A stretch of DNA of 56,041 bases from Bacteroidales bacterium (GTDB taxonomy: Bacteria > Bacteroidota > Bacteroidia > Bacteroidales > P3). The stretch lies in the NCBI GenBank assembly GCA_017960605.1, contig JAGCYV010000059.1:1-56041 (forward strand). Reading direction: 5' to 3'. The translations under genes and the position numbers were made by a program. Below, one piece after another: positions 43,988-52,105 of this stretch (positions are counted from its first letter, which is position 1; each line of letters opens with the position of its first letter). The notes beneath the pieces are model-generated. The model did no database searches and was not told where the DNA came from. It saw only the letters and a list, made by a program, of their open reading frames with translations.

Positions 43988-45153
43988 GTTGTCGTTTGTA
44001 TTATCAGTTGCGCTATTTCGCGTTTGCTGAGCAGGGGGCTTTCGGTGCGGTGGCCGTCGCGGGAGAGGATGGTCACCTTGTTGGTATCGACCCCGAAGCC
44101 GGCACCCTTGTCGCGCAGCGAGTTGAGGACGATATAGTCAAGGTTTTTCTTCTCCAGTTTGCGTTGGGCGTTGGCCTCCTCGTTGTCAGTCTCGAGGGCG
44201 AAGCCCACGAGGGTCTGTTCGGAAGTCTTCATGCCACCGAGGGTTGCCAGGATGTCGGGGTTCTGCACCAGGTCGAGGTGCATGCCTTCCGAGTTGTTCT
44301 TCTTGAGCTTGTGGTCGGCGCATTCCGCCGGACGGTAGTCGGCCACGGCGGCCGAGAGGATGGCTCCGTTGCACTGTGGGAATAGCTCGGTGGCGGCGGC
44401 GTACATCTCTCGGGCACTCTCCACGCGATGAACGTGGATATGTTGATACGTTGATACGTTGAGTGCCGTGGGACCGATTACCAGTTCCACTTCGGCACCG
44501 GCATCGACCAATGCTTGTGCCAGTGCGAAGCCCATCTTGCCGCTGCTATAATTGCCGATGAAGCGCACGCTGTCGATGCGCTCGTAGGTAGGTCCGGCAG
44601 TGACCAGCCACCTTTCGCCTTTCATCTTTGACCTTTCACCTTGGCAAATTGCATCAGCGATTTGCTGTGGTTCCGCCATGCGTCCCATGCCGTTCACGCC
44701 GCAGGCCAGCTCGCCCTCGGCAGGTCCCACAATGCGGATGCCCCACGACTTCAGCGTCTCGATGTTTCGCTGCACGGCCGGGTGTGTCCACATCTCACAG
44801 TTCATGGCGGGAGCCATGACGACGGGTTTGTGCGAGAAGGCCAGCAAGAGGGTGCTCAATGCGTCGTCGGCGATGCCGTTGGCTACCTTGCCGATGATGT
44901 TGGCCGTGGCCGGAGCCACCATCAGCAAGTCGCCCCAGTCTTTGAGCGAGATATGCTCGGTGCCGCCCGAGGCGAAGAGGTCGCAGTACAGCGGATGCTG
45001 GCTGACGGTCTCGAGGGTGACACGTGTGACGAACTGGAGGGCGTGTTCGGTGGCCGCACAGCGCACCTCGTGGCCTGCCTTTTTCAGCAGGCGCACCAGT
45101 TCGGGTGCCTTATAGGCCGCGATGCCTCCGGTGATGCCGACAATGATTTTCAT
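43984..45153 (-). CDS. coaBC: Phosphopantothenoylcysteine decarboxylase/synthetase
   Basis: 389 residues. CoaC flavoprotein domain (1-165): GITGGIAAYKAPELVRLL, APAMNCEMW, and the conserved Cys and Asn in ELACGVNGMGRMAEP. CoaB domain (about 182-389) begins WLVTAGPTYERIDSVRFIG and carries NYSSGKMG. It performs two successive steps of coenzyme A synthesis. Residues about 170-181 (QGERSKMKGERW), between the two domains, are encoded by a heptad array, and residues about 230-240 (NVSTYQHIHVH) by an octamer array; both sit in loops. It starts directly after rpoZ ends. Confidence 0.96.
   Translation of the reverse strand: MKIIVGITGGIAAYKAPELVRLLKKAGHEVRCAATEHALQFVTRVTLETVSQHPLYCDLFASGGTEHISLKDWGDLLMVAPATANIIGKVANGIADDALSTLLLAFSHKPVVMAPAMNCEMWTHPAVQRNIETLKSWGIRIVGPAEGELACGVNGMGRMAEPQQIADAICQGERSKMKGERWLVTAGPTYERIDSVRFIGNYSSGKMGFALAQALVDAGAEVELVIGPTALNVSTYQHIHVHRVESAREMYAAATELFPQCNGAILSAAVADYRPAECADHKLKKNNSEGMHLDLVQNPDILATLGGMKTSEQTLVGFALETDNEEANAQRKLEKKNLDYIVLNSLRDKGAGFGVDTNKVTILSRDGHRTESPLLSKREIAQLIIQTTT
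44434..44465. repeat. 8-mer array GTTGATAC inside coaBC
   Basis: GTGGATAT, GTTGATAC, GTTGATAC, GTTGAGTG are contiguous. An octamer array, distinct from the 7-mers, in a surface loop of CoaB. Confidence 0.85.
44611..44645. repeat. 7-mer array CCTTTCA inside coaBC
   Basis: CCTTTCG, CCTTTCA, TCTTTGA, CCTTTCA, CCTTGGC are contiguous, the same TTTCACC family as at 35655-35689. The array encodes the linker between the CoaC and CoaB domains. Confidence 0.92.
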
Positions 45154-45528
45154 TTACATCTCCTTGATGACGTGCTCTTCCAACTCGGCCAGTTTGCGGG
45201 CCTGCTGGTCTTCCTTGGCGGGGTTGCGGTAGTAGATCTCGCCGGCCAGGTATTCCTCGGTGGCCTCCAGCGTAGGTTTGGGCTGGCGCTCGAATCGGCG
45301 CACAATCTCCACCTGCTCGCGGTTCTCGAATATCTCGTCCATCGTGTCGTTGCTTCCGCGGAACTCGTCAATCTTGTTGTGCAGTTCCTTCTTCTCGTCG
45401 GCGGCAATCTGGTTGGCGCGTTTGGTGAGCACGGCCACGGTCTCGTAAATGTTGTCGGTCATGTTGCTGAAGTCGGCGGTGTTACGGGTGATCGTGGTGT
45501 TGTTCACTTTCTTTTTCTTCTCTTCCAT
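45154..45528 (-). CDS. rpoZ: DNA-directed RNA polymerase omega subunit, Bacteroidota type
   Basis: 124 residues from the Met at 45528 (MEEKKKKVNNTTITRN); a longer frame to 45573 would overlap the end of bamD. The core NIYETVAVLTKRANQIA is the omega/Rpb6 signature, followed by EIFENREQVEIVRRFERQ and KPTLEATEEYLAGEIYYRNP, the extended C-terminal part characteristic of Bacteroidota omega proteins. Omega stabilises the beta' subunit during RNA polymerase assembly. The order bamD-rpoZ-coaBC is typical for this phylum. Confidence 0.93.
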   Translation of the reverse strand: MEEKKKKVNNTTITRNTADFSNMTDNIYETVAVLTKRANQIAADEKKELHNKIDEFRGSNDTMDEIFENREQVEIVRRFERQPKPTLEATEEYLAGEIYYRNPAKEDQQARKLAELEEHVIKEM

Positions 45529-45547
45529 GGTGTTGCTATTTTTGTTT

Positions 45548-46360
45548 TCAGTTTTCGGAATTGTTGTTTTCAATGTCGGTCAGGGCAGCACGGGTCTTGG
45601 TATAAATGTTCTGTGCTGCGGCCAAGTGTTTCGAGTTAGCAAAGCTGCTGCTGAACCGATCGAAGTCGTTCAGCACCTGCTGCAGGCGTTCTTTCTGCTT
45701 GTCCTCGCGGCTGTTGGAGGCGTAGCGATAGCCGGCGTCGAGCATCAGGAACATGGCCTCCTCGCGCTGTTCGGCCTCGGGATAGAGGTTCAGAAACTGC
45801 TTGAACGACTCGTAGGCCGCGTGGTATTCCTCGATGAAGTAGTAGCCGTAGGCTATCTCGTAGTCCTTCTTCACCAGCTTGCCGCGCATCTCATCCAGGT
45901 AGCGGTTCACCTCGGGCATATGGTTGCTCCTCGGGAAGCGCTCGGCGAAAATTTCCATTTCCTCGATGGCCTCGCGGGTCGATTTCTGGTCCAGGCTGTA
46001 AGCCGGCGACTCCATGTATTTGCAGTAGGCCGACAGGAAGCAGGCCTCCTCCACACGCTCGCTGTAGGGGTACTGGCTGGCATAGCGTTTGAACTGGTAG
46101 GCGGCGCTGAAGTAGTCCTTCTCATGGTAGAGCGACTGGGCGTAGTACCAGCCGATGTTCTCCGCGTTCTCACGGCCGCGGTAGTGCAACGTCAAGTTTT
46201 CGAACAACTGAATGGCTTTCGAGAAGCTGTTGTCGTTGTAATACCGCATCGCCGCCTCGTATTTTGCATTGTAATCATTGCTGTTGAGTAACTTGTCATA
46301 TTTATTGCAACTCGTTAGCAACAAGCAAATTACAACGAAACCGAATGTCTTTTTCGTCAT
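45548..46360 (-). CDS. bamD: Outer-membrane assembly lipoprotein BamD
   Basis: 270 residues from the Met at 46360 (MTKKTFGFVVICLLLTSC; Cys18 is the lipidation site). TPR-like repeats fill about 30-250, with phrases such as AIQLFENLTLHYRG and AAYQFKRYASQYPYSERVEEA. BamD is a periplasmic lipoprotein of the BAM complex that inserts beta-barrels. A promoter at 46373-46380 puts the predicted transcription start near 46368, so Met codons at 46375 and upstream cannot be used; the start is 46360, or 46366 with almost no leader. First gene of the six-gene unit. Confidence 0.93.
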   Translation of the reverse strand: MTKKTFGFVVICLLLTSCNKYDKLLNSNDYNAKYEAAMRYYNDNSFSKAIQLFENLTLHYRGRENAENIGWYYAQSLYHEKDYFSAAYQFKRYASQYPYSERVEEACFLSAYCKYMESPAYSLDQKSTREAIEEMEIFAERFPRSNHMPEVNRYLDEMRGKLVKKDYEIAYGYYFIEEYHAAYESFKQFLNLYPEAEQREEAMFLMLDAGYRYASNSREDKQKERLQQVLNDFDRFSSSFANSKHLAAAQNIYTKTRAALTDIENNNSEN

Positions 46361-46372
46361 ATTCATAGCGTG

Positions 46373-46380
46373 CAAAAATA
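46373..46380 (-). promoter_or_regulatory. Promoter -7 element of the bamD unit
   Basis: Minus strand TATTTTTG followed by C. It is so close to bamD that the leader is only about 0-8 bases. Confidence 0.6.
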
Positions 46381-46438
46381 CACTTTTTTTTTGACATACG
46401 CGTATTTATTTTATTCTTGGCTCGTTCCGACTGACAAG

Positions 46439-46547
46439 GCGTCCTCTCCGTCTCACCTGCATACCCTCCCCGTCCTTTCTCCGTCTTTCAACGGAGGTGA
46501 GACGGAGGTGAGACGGAGGGGCAACGGAGTTGATACGGAGTTGATGG
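46439..46547. repeat. Inverted pair of 11-bp arrays (GGAGGTGAGAC and its complement)
   Basis: Plus arm: GGAGGTGAGAC at 46493 and 46504, GGAGGGGCAAC at 46515, GGAGTTGATAC at 46526, GGAGTTGATGG at 46537, all contiguous 11-mers. Upstream arm (46439-46492): 11-base units GCGTCCTCTCC, GTCTCACCTGC, ATACCCTCCCC, GTCCTTTCTCC, the approximate reverse complement. The array lies between the divergent promoters of bamD (46380) and the gene at 46614. Confidence 0.93.
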
Positions 46548-46582
46548 GGAAGAATTATTTTTCGTAATTGAATAAAAAGTTG

Positions 46583-46590
46583 TAATTTTG
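46583..46590 (+). promoter_or_regulatory. Promoter -7 element for the gene at 46614
   Basis: TAATTTTG followed by C, with TTTC 19 bases upstream. About 23 bases to the ATG. Confidence 0.7.
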
Positions 46591-46613
46591 CACATTCTTT
46601 TTCGATTTGCGAC

Positions 46614-47333
46614 ATGAAGACTGGAAAATGTATTCTGTTTGTGTCACTGTTGGTTGCGGCGGCATTTACGGCGGCAGCGCAGGAGGCGGGGCCGAAGGGG
46701 CTGTCGGGCCGCTTCTACACCACGGTGGGTCACAGCTACGCCGACAACTACTATGTAGCCATGGCGGTGATGACCGACTACCGCCCCAACGAGACGCTGA
46801 ACCTGACGGCGGGCCTCGAGACGTTCCGCAGCAACGGCTATGCCGCCACCACAGCCTGGCAGTGCCAGCTGCCTGTGTTCGACGGCCGCTTTTTCGTCTA
46901 TAACCGCTATCTCTACCGCCTCTTTGCCCGGTGGAACACCAACGAGTTCAGCAGTCATGTGGCGCTGGGATACGAGAATGACCATTGGCGGGTCAGCCTC
47001 GGTATGGCCAACCGCTTCATGAGCCCTTTCCGCCCCTATGATCTGACAGGCAGCACGGACTATGTGTTCGAGCCGTTCAACCTGATGTACGAGGTGCAGT
47101 TGCGCTTCGGGCTCGACCGTGCGGAACGTTGGCACATGGCACTGCGGATGGCCGACTTCGACGATTTCGTCACCGACCGTGCCTATCAACCGCTCTTCTC
47201 GGTGGTTGCCGCCCGGGAGACGGGCCCTGTGGAGGTCTATGGCCGGCTGGTGTGCTACCCGACGGGAATGCTCTCCTTGTCAGCCAATTACTATCAGTTG
47301 TTCTTTAATTTAGGAGTCAGGAAGCAATGGTAA
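46614..47333 (+). CDS. Secreted or outer-membrane barrel-like protein, unknown
   Basis: 239 residues with a signal peptide (MKTGKCILFVSLLVAAAFTAAAQ is split around the cleavage site AAAQ). The mature chain is rich in aromatic residues and in alternating strand patterns (GRFFVYNRYLYRLFARW; HVALGYENDHWRVSLGMANR), suggesting a beta-barrel of about 8-10 strands. The C-terminus (LFFNLGVRKQW) ends in Trp. I do not recognise a family. It overlaps the metallophosphoesterase gene by 7 bases, so the two are translationally linked. Confidence 0.7.
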   Translation: MKTGKCILFVSLLVAAAFTAAAQEAGPKGLSGRFYTTVGHSYADNYYVAMAVMTDYRPNETLNLTAGLETFRSNGYAATTAWQCQLPVFDGRFFVYNRYLYRLFARWNTNEFSSHVALGYENDHWRVSLGMANRFMSPFRPYDLTGSTDYVFEPFNLMYEVQLRFGLDRAERWHMALRMADFDDFVTDRAYQPLFSVVAARETGPVEVYGRLVCYPTGMLSLSANYYQLFFNLGVRKQW

Positions 47334-48172
47334 GAAGAATGATGATTTGCCTGTCGGCATTGATGTTGCTGACGGGATGCGAGAAACTGGACCTGAAGGG
47401 ACTGGTGGCTCCGGCCAGCGCCGAAGCCGACCAGCGCGTGCGTGAGTCGTTGGATATCAATGCACGGGACGGTGTGCGGAACTTCAATGTGGCGTCCGAC
47501 ACCTATCGGTTCTATGCCTGTGCCGATGTACATACCGAGGTCTATCCCTATCGCTACGCCGAGATGCTGCGGCGTCAGGAGGCTGATCAGGATGCCCTGT
47601 TCGGACTGTTGCTGGGCGACATCTCCAACCGCAAAGGTGCCATCCCCGCCACTGCCGATGTAATAGCGGGTTTCACCAAGCCTACGCTGGCGCTCGTGGG
47701 CAACCACGACCTGTTTTTCGACCAGTGGGGCGACTTCAAGAACCGCTTCGGCTCTTCGACCTACTACTTCACCGTCTCTACTCCTAACTACAAGGACCTC
47801 TATATCATGCTCGACTCGGGCGGCGGATGCCACGGTCAGACGCAAATGAAATGGCTGCGCGATGTGCTGAAAGACAGGGAGAAATACCGCCATTGCGTGG
47901 TCTGTTCGCACGTCAATATATTCCGTACCGACATGTCGCAGTTTGTGTCGGGCAACCTGCCGCTGGAAGAGACCTACGAGTTGATGGACCTGCTGTCGGC
48001 CAACCATGTGGATCTCTACCTGCAGGGGCATGACCACCACCGCAAGGAGACCATCTATGGCGGGGTGCGCTACATGATTCTCGACTGCATGAAGGATGCC
48101 GCCAACTATGTGTCCTACTTTGTGTTCGACGTGAGCGACGGATTCGGTTTGACTATCCACGACGACCTTTGA
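47327..48172 (+). CDS. Metallophosphoesterase lipoprotein
   Basis: 281 residues. Lipobox LMLLTGC (Cys18), then a calcineurin-like phosphoesterase domain with the metal motifs in order: ADVH, GDISNR, GNHD, SHVN and GHDHH, covering about 60-245. The two-metal active site is complete. The lipoprotein signal places it in the periplasm or at the membrane, so the substrate may be a nucleotide, phospholipid or phosphoprotein outside the cytoplasm. Its partner gene is the barrel-like protein just upstream. Confidence 0.9.
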   Translation: MVRRMMICLSALMLLTGCEKLDLKGLVAPASAEADQRVRESLDINARDGVRNFNVASDTYRFYACADVHTEVYPYRYAEMLRRQEADQDALFGLLLGDISNRKGAIPATADVIAGFTKPTLALVGNHDLFFDQWGDFKNRFGSSTYYFTVSTPNYKDLYIMLDSGGGCHGQTQMKWLRDVLKDREKYRHCVVCSHVNIFRTDMSQFVSGNLPLEETYELMDLLSANHVDLYLQGHDHHRKETIYGGVRYMILDCMKDAANYVSYFVFDVSDGFGLTIHDDL

Positions 48173-48231
48173 ACAAACGTTATTTTATCTTAAAACGGAT
48201 TCCTCATTTCACCGTTTTTGAAAAAAAAACG

Positions 48232-48239
48232 TATCTTTG
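48232..48239 (+). promoter_or_regulatory. Promoter -7 element of guaA
   Basis: TATCTTTG followed by C, with TTTC at 48207-48210 (21-base spacer). The start codon is 22 bases downstream. Confidence 0.72.
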
Positions 48240-48261
48240 CATTTTAAAATAATACAGCAAT

Positions 48262-49788
48262 ATGGATAGCATCATTATCTTAGACTTTGGCTCTCAATAC
48301 ACTCAGTTAATCGCGCGTAAGATACGCGAGTTGAATGTCTATTGCGAAATCCATCCGTTCGACAAAGTGCCAGCCCTCACCCCCGAGGTGAAGGGTGTCG
48401 TTTTTTCCGGCAGCCCATACAGCTGCAATGCCGCTGACGCACCAGTGCCCGACATGTCGGGTATCAAAGGCAAACTGCCCTTGCTGGCGGTGTGCTACGG
48501 TGCCCAGTATCTGGCCAAATGGGGTGGCGGACGTGTGCAACAGAGCAAGATACGCGAATACGGACGCGCCAACTTGAACTATATCGACAACAGCAATCCG
48601 CTGATGAAGGGCGTGCCAAAGGGCAGCCAGGTGTGGATGAGTCACGGCGACACCATCGAGGTGCTGCCCGAAGGCTACAGGACCATCTGCTCGACGGAGA
48701 ACGTGCAGTATGCCGGCTATCAGATCGAGGGCGAGCAGACTTACGCCATCCAATTCCATCCCGAGGTGCATCACTCGACCGACGGCCCCACGCTGTTGCG
48801 CAACTTTGTGGTGGATATCTGCGGCTGCCGTCAGGAGTGGACGCCGGAAAGTTTCATCGAGACCACCGTCAAGGAACTGCGCGAGAAGGTGGGTGGCGAC
48901 AAGGTGGTGCTGGGCCTCAGCGGCGGTGTGGATAGCACTGTTGCCGCCGTGCTGCTGAATAAAGCCATAGGTCATCAGTTGCACTGCATCTTCGTCGATA
49001 ATGGCCTGCTGCGCAAGAACGAGTTCGAGAGCGTGCTCGAGAATTACAAGGATATGGGTCTCAATGTGAAAGGCGTGGATGCCAAGCAGCGTTTCTACGA
49101 TGTGCTGGCCGGCGTGAAGGACCCTGAGAAGAAACGCAAAGGCATCGGCAAGACCTTCATCGATGTGTTCGACGCCGAGGCCAAGCTTATCACCGACGCC
49201 AAGTGGCTGGGACAGGGAACCATCTATCCCGATGTCATCGAGAGTTCGAGCGTCAAGGGACCGAGTCAGACCATCAAGAGTCACCATAACGTGGGTGGAT
49301 TGCCCGACTATATGAAGCTGAAACTGGTGGAGCCGCTGCGGAGCCTCTTCAAAGACGAGGTGCGCCGCGTGGGACGCCAGCTGGGTATCAAGGATACGCT
49401 CATCGGCCGCCATCCCTTCCCGGGGCCCGGCTTGGCCATCCGTATCCTGAGTGACGTGACGCCCGAAAAGGTGCATATTCTCCAGGAGGTAGATGACATC
49501 TTCATACAGGGCTTGCGTGACGCGGGTTTGTATGACAAGGTGTGGCAGGCCGGCGCTATGTTGCTGCCGGTGCAGAGCGTGGGTGTGATGGGCGACGAAC
49601 GCACCTATGAGAGTGTGGTGGCCCTGCGTGCGGTGGAGAGCGTGGATGGCATGACGGCCGACTGGAGCCATCTGCCCTACGACTTTTTGGCCAAGGTGAG
49701 CAACGAAATCATCAACCGCGTGAAGGGTGTGAACCGAGTCTGCTACGACATCAGCTCCAAGCCCCCCGCAACCATCGAATGGGAATAA
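48262..49788 (+). CDS. guaA: GMP synthase (glutamine-hydrolysing)
   Basis: 508 residues. Class I glutamine amidotransferase domain (about 1-190) starting [20 protein letters not shown], nucleophile Cys in AVCYGAQYL and the His/Glu pair in [12 protein letters not shown]-pyrophosphatase domain with the PP-loop [14 protein letters not shown] (about 218-231) and the C-terminal dimerisation domain ending PATIEWE. It converts XMP to GMP. First gene of a four-gene unit; the LysM protein starts 4 bases after the stop. Confidence 0.98.
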   Translation: MDSIIILDFGSQYTQLIARKIRELNVYCEIHPFDKVPALTPEVKGVVFSGSPYSCNAADAPVPDMSGIKGKLPLLAVCYGAQYLAKWGGGRVQQSKIREYGRANLNYIDNSNPLMKGVPKGSQVWMSHGDTIEVLPEGYRTICSTENVQYAGYQIEGEQTYAIQFHPEVHHSTDGPTLLRNFVVDICGCRQEWTPESFIETTVKELREKVGGDKVVLGLSGGVDSTVAAVLLNKAIGHQLHCIFVDNGLLRKNEFESVLENYKDMGLNVKGVDAKQRFYDVLAGVKDPEKKRKGIGKTFIDVFDAEAKLITDAKWLGQGTIYPDVIESSSVKGPSQTIKSHHNVGGLPDYMKLKLVEPLRSLFKDEVRRVGRQLGIKDTLIGRHPFPGPGLAIRILSDVTPEKVHILQEVDDIFIQGLRDAGLYDKVWQAGAMLLPVQSVGVMGDERTYESVVALRAVESVDGMTADWSHLPYDFLAKVSNEIINRVKGVNRVCYDISSKPPATIEWE

Positions 49789-49792
49789 AAAT

Positions 49793-52093
49793 ATGAAAAG
49801 GGTACTACTAATACTGACGCTGCTGCTGGCTGGCTTTACGGCATGGGCACAAAAGCCAGGTGCCACACCGGTCAAGGTGAGCCAGGAGAGGCAGATGGTA
49901 CAAGGGCGCAAGTACTATGTACACATCGTGGAGAAAGGCCAGACGGTCTATTCCATCGCGAAGGCTTACAGGGTGCAGAGTTTTGACGCAGTGACCCATG
50001 TAGATATTCATTCCCTGCATCCCGGCGACACCGTATGGATACCGTTCCGTGGACAGTTTGACGAAGGCGAAGAGCTGTCAACTTCAACGACTGCTCCGGC
50101 ACTCGCTCCGACCCCTATCCCTGTCGAAAAGGTATATGTGCACGACACTACCTATATCAATGTTCCGTATGCCGTTCATGATACTATCATTGTAACCAAC
50201 ACTGTGACACAGACGGAGTATTTGAGGGTGCACGACACCACCTATATCACTGTACATGACACTACCATCGTTACCAATACTGAGACAGTGACGGAGTATG
50301 TGCCGGTACACGATACCACCTATATCAATGTTCCGTACGCTGTATATGATACCACTACTATTACCAATACGGTGACGCAGACAGAGTACGTGCCGGTACA
50401 TGATACTACTTATATCGCTGTCCATGACACGACCTATATCAATGTCCCGTATGCTGTGTATGACACTACTACTATTACCAATACGGTGACGCAGACGGAG
50501 TATGTGCCGGTACATGATACTACCTATATCACTGTGCACGACACAGCCTATGTTGATGTTCCGTACGCGGTATATGACACTACTACTATTACCAACACAG
50601 TGACGGAGTATGTGACTGTGCACGACACCACTTATATCACTATCCATGACACGACCATCGCTACCAATACGGAGAAACTGACGGAATATGTGACGGTGCA
50701 TGATACTACTTATATCGTTGTACACGACACGGCCTATGTCGATGTTCCGTACGCGGTATATGATACTACGACTATTACCAATACTGTGACGGAGTATGTG
50801 TCGGTGCATGATACCACTTATATCACCGTGCACGACACCACATTTATTATCGACACCGTGGAATTGGCTGTTGCTTCCAGCTCCGACTTGGCTTTCGTTT
50901 CCACCTCTGCTGTGGCGCTGTCAGAATACGTGCCAGCAAGCTCGCCGGACATGAAACAGGACAGCCCCATGACGGAACAGCCTCAGCGGAAGATGGGCAA
51001 GACCCTGAGGGTGGGTCTGATGATGCCGTTGCATTTGGACCAACTCCATATGATCAGCACATCGAAATTCGACGTTGACCAGCGGGGGAAGAAGAACTAT
51101 CGCCAGTTCGAGTTTATCGAATTCTACGAAGGGTTGCTGCTGGCTCTCGACCGATTGGCGGAGGCGGGTATCAGCGTGGATTTGAATGTGGTGGATGTCA
51201 GCGAGAACACCCCGGCCAAGGTGGAAGAGGCTTTCCGCACGCATCACATGGATCGGTGCGATTTTGTGATAGCGTTGTTGCTGCGCGATGCCTTCGACAA
51301 GGCGGCCGAACTGGCGCAGCAGGCCGGTGTCTATATCGTCAACCCCATGGCCACCCGCAGCGAGCTTTGTGCCGAGAACCCCTACATGGTTAAGATCCAG
51401 CCGTCGGTGGCGGGCATGGTGAAGCTGATGCTTAACAACATGAAATCCGAGCGTCCCGACGCCCATCTGTACATCATCCACTCCAACGCTGCTGCCGAGA
51501 AGCCGGTAATGGAGGAATTGAAAAGTCAGCTGGATGCCCGCGGGGATATTCCCTACACCATTTTCAACTGGAGCCAGAGTGCCAAGCTGACCAGCGTGCT
51601 CAAAAAGACGCCGTCGTGTCATGTGGTAAGCATCTATGACCAGAACAAGGACAACAACCGCGTCTTTGTTGGCAACCTGCTCAATAGTTTGGCGGCCTTC
51701 AAGACCCACACGCCGGTGCTCTACAGCTTCAACGACTGGACACGGGAAATTATTGATGTGGATTTTGCCCAGTTGCAGCAACTCAACTACCACACCTACA
51801 GCACGTCGTGGGATATGACCAACGAGGTGCATGTGGCCTTCCTGCAAGCCTATCGTAACCGATTCAATACAGAGCCCTCGTCGCCGTTGGCGGCCACGGG
51901 ATATGACCTGATGCTCTATATCGGCTCGGGTCTTGGCAACAAGAGTACGGCCTTTTGGCAGACGCCCACACTGACGGTGCCGGGCTTGACTCAGCCGCTG
52001 CATCTCAGCCGTCACGGTGCCGGCCTTGAGAACGACCGAGCTCAGCTCTACCGTATGGAGAACCTGCGACTGATAAAGGCCGTAATGAAATAA
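49793..52093 (+). CDS. LysM, VHDTTY-repeat stalk and periplasmic-binding-like protein
   Basis: 766 residues. Signal peptide (MKRVLLILTLLLAGFTAWAQ), LysM domain (about 41-85, VEKGQTVYSIAKAYRV), a repeat stalk (about 115-355), a variable Ser-rich stretch, then a periplasmic-binding-protein fold (about 400-766, LRVGLMMPLHLDQL; IVNPMATRSELCAENPYM; YDLMLYIGSG). The LysM domain should hold it on peptidoglycan; the PBP-like domain resembles those of lipoprotein activators such as LpoA or a receptor, with ligand unknown. It lies between guaA and lpxC, suggesting a role at the cell envelope. Confidence 0.85.
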   Translation: MKRVLLILTLLLAGFTAWAQKPGATPVKVSQERQMVQGRKYYVHIVEKGQTVYSIAKAYRVQSFDAVTHVDIHSLHPGDTVWIPFRGQFDEGEELSTSTTAPALAPTPIPVEKVYVHDTTYINVPYAVHDTIIVTNTVTQTEYLRVHDTTYITVHDTTIVTNTETVTEYVPVHDTTYINVPYAVYDTTTITNTVTQTEYVPVHDTTYIAVHDTTYINVPYAVYDTTTITNTVTQTEYVPVHDTTYITVHDTAYVDVPYAVYDTTTITNTVTEYVTVHDTTYITIHDTTIATNTEKLTEYVTVHDTTYIVVHDTAYVDVPYAVYDTTTITNTVTEYVSVHDTTYITVHDTTFIIDTVELAVASSSDLAFVSTSAVALSEYVPASSPDMKQDSPMTEQPQRKMGKTLRVGLMMPLHLDQLHMISTSKFDVDQRGKKNYRQFEFIEFYEGLLLALDRLAEAGISVDLNVVDVSENTPAKVEEAFRTHHMDRCDFVIALLLRDAFDKAAELAQQAGVYIVNPMATRSELCAENPYMVKIQPSVAGMVKLMLNNMKSERPDAHLYIIHSNAAAEKPVMEELKSQLDARGDIPYTIFNWSQSAKLTSVLKKTPSCHVVSIYDQNKDNNRVFVGNLLNSLAAFKTHTPVLYSFNDWTREIIDVDFAQLQQLNYHTYSTSWDMTNEVHVAFLQAYRNRFNTEPSSPLAATGYDLMLYIGSGLGNKSTAFWQTPTLTVPGLTQPLHLSRHGAGLENDRAQLYRMENLRLIKAVMK
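50138..50860 (+). repeat. VHDTTY-type coding repeats in the LysM protein
   Basis: About eight imperfect repeats of 26-38 residues, each starting VHDTTYI and carrying variants of VPYAVYDTTTITNTVTQTEY. Neighbouring repeats differ at many synonymous positions (for example GTGCACGACACT versus GTACATGATACT), so the protein pattern is kept while the DNA has drifted. The stalk is Thr/Val/Tyr/Asp-rich and probably an extended beta structure. Confidence 0.93.
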
Positions 52094-52105
52094 GAAAGAG
52101 ATTGA

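Noticed and set aside
48307..49911. Open frame of 534 codons antisense to guaA
   Set aside because: guaA is certain and the antisense translation has no domain.
50138..50860. Recent slippage of a DNA repeat
   Set aside because: Repeats differ at many synonymous positions, so they are older duplications kept by selection on the protein.
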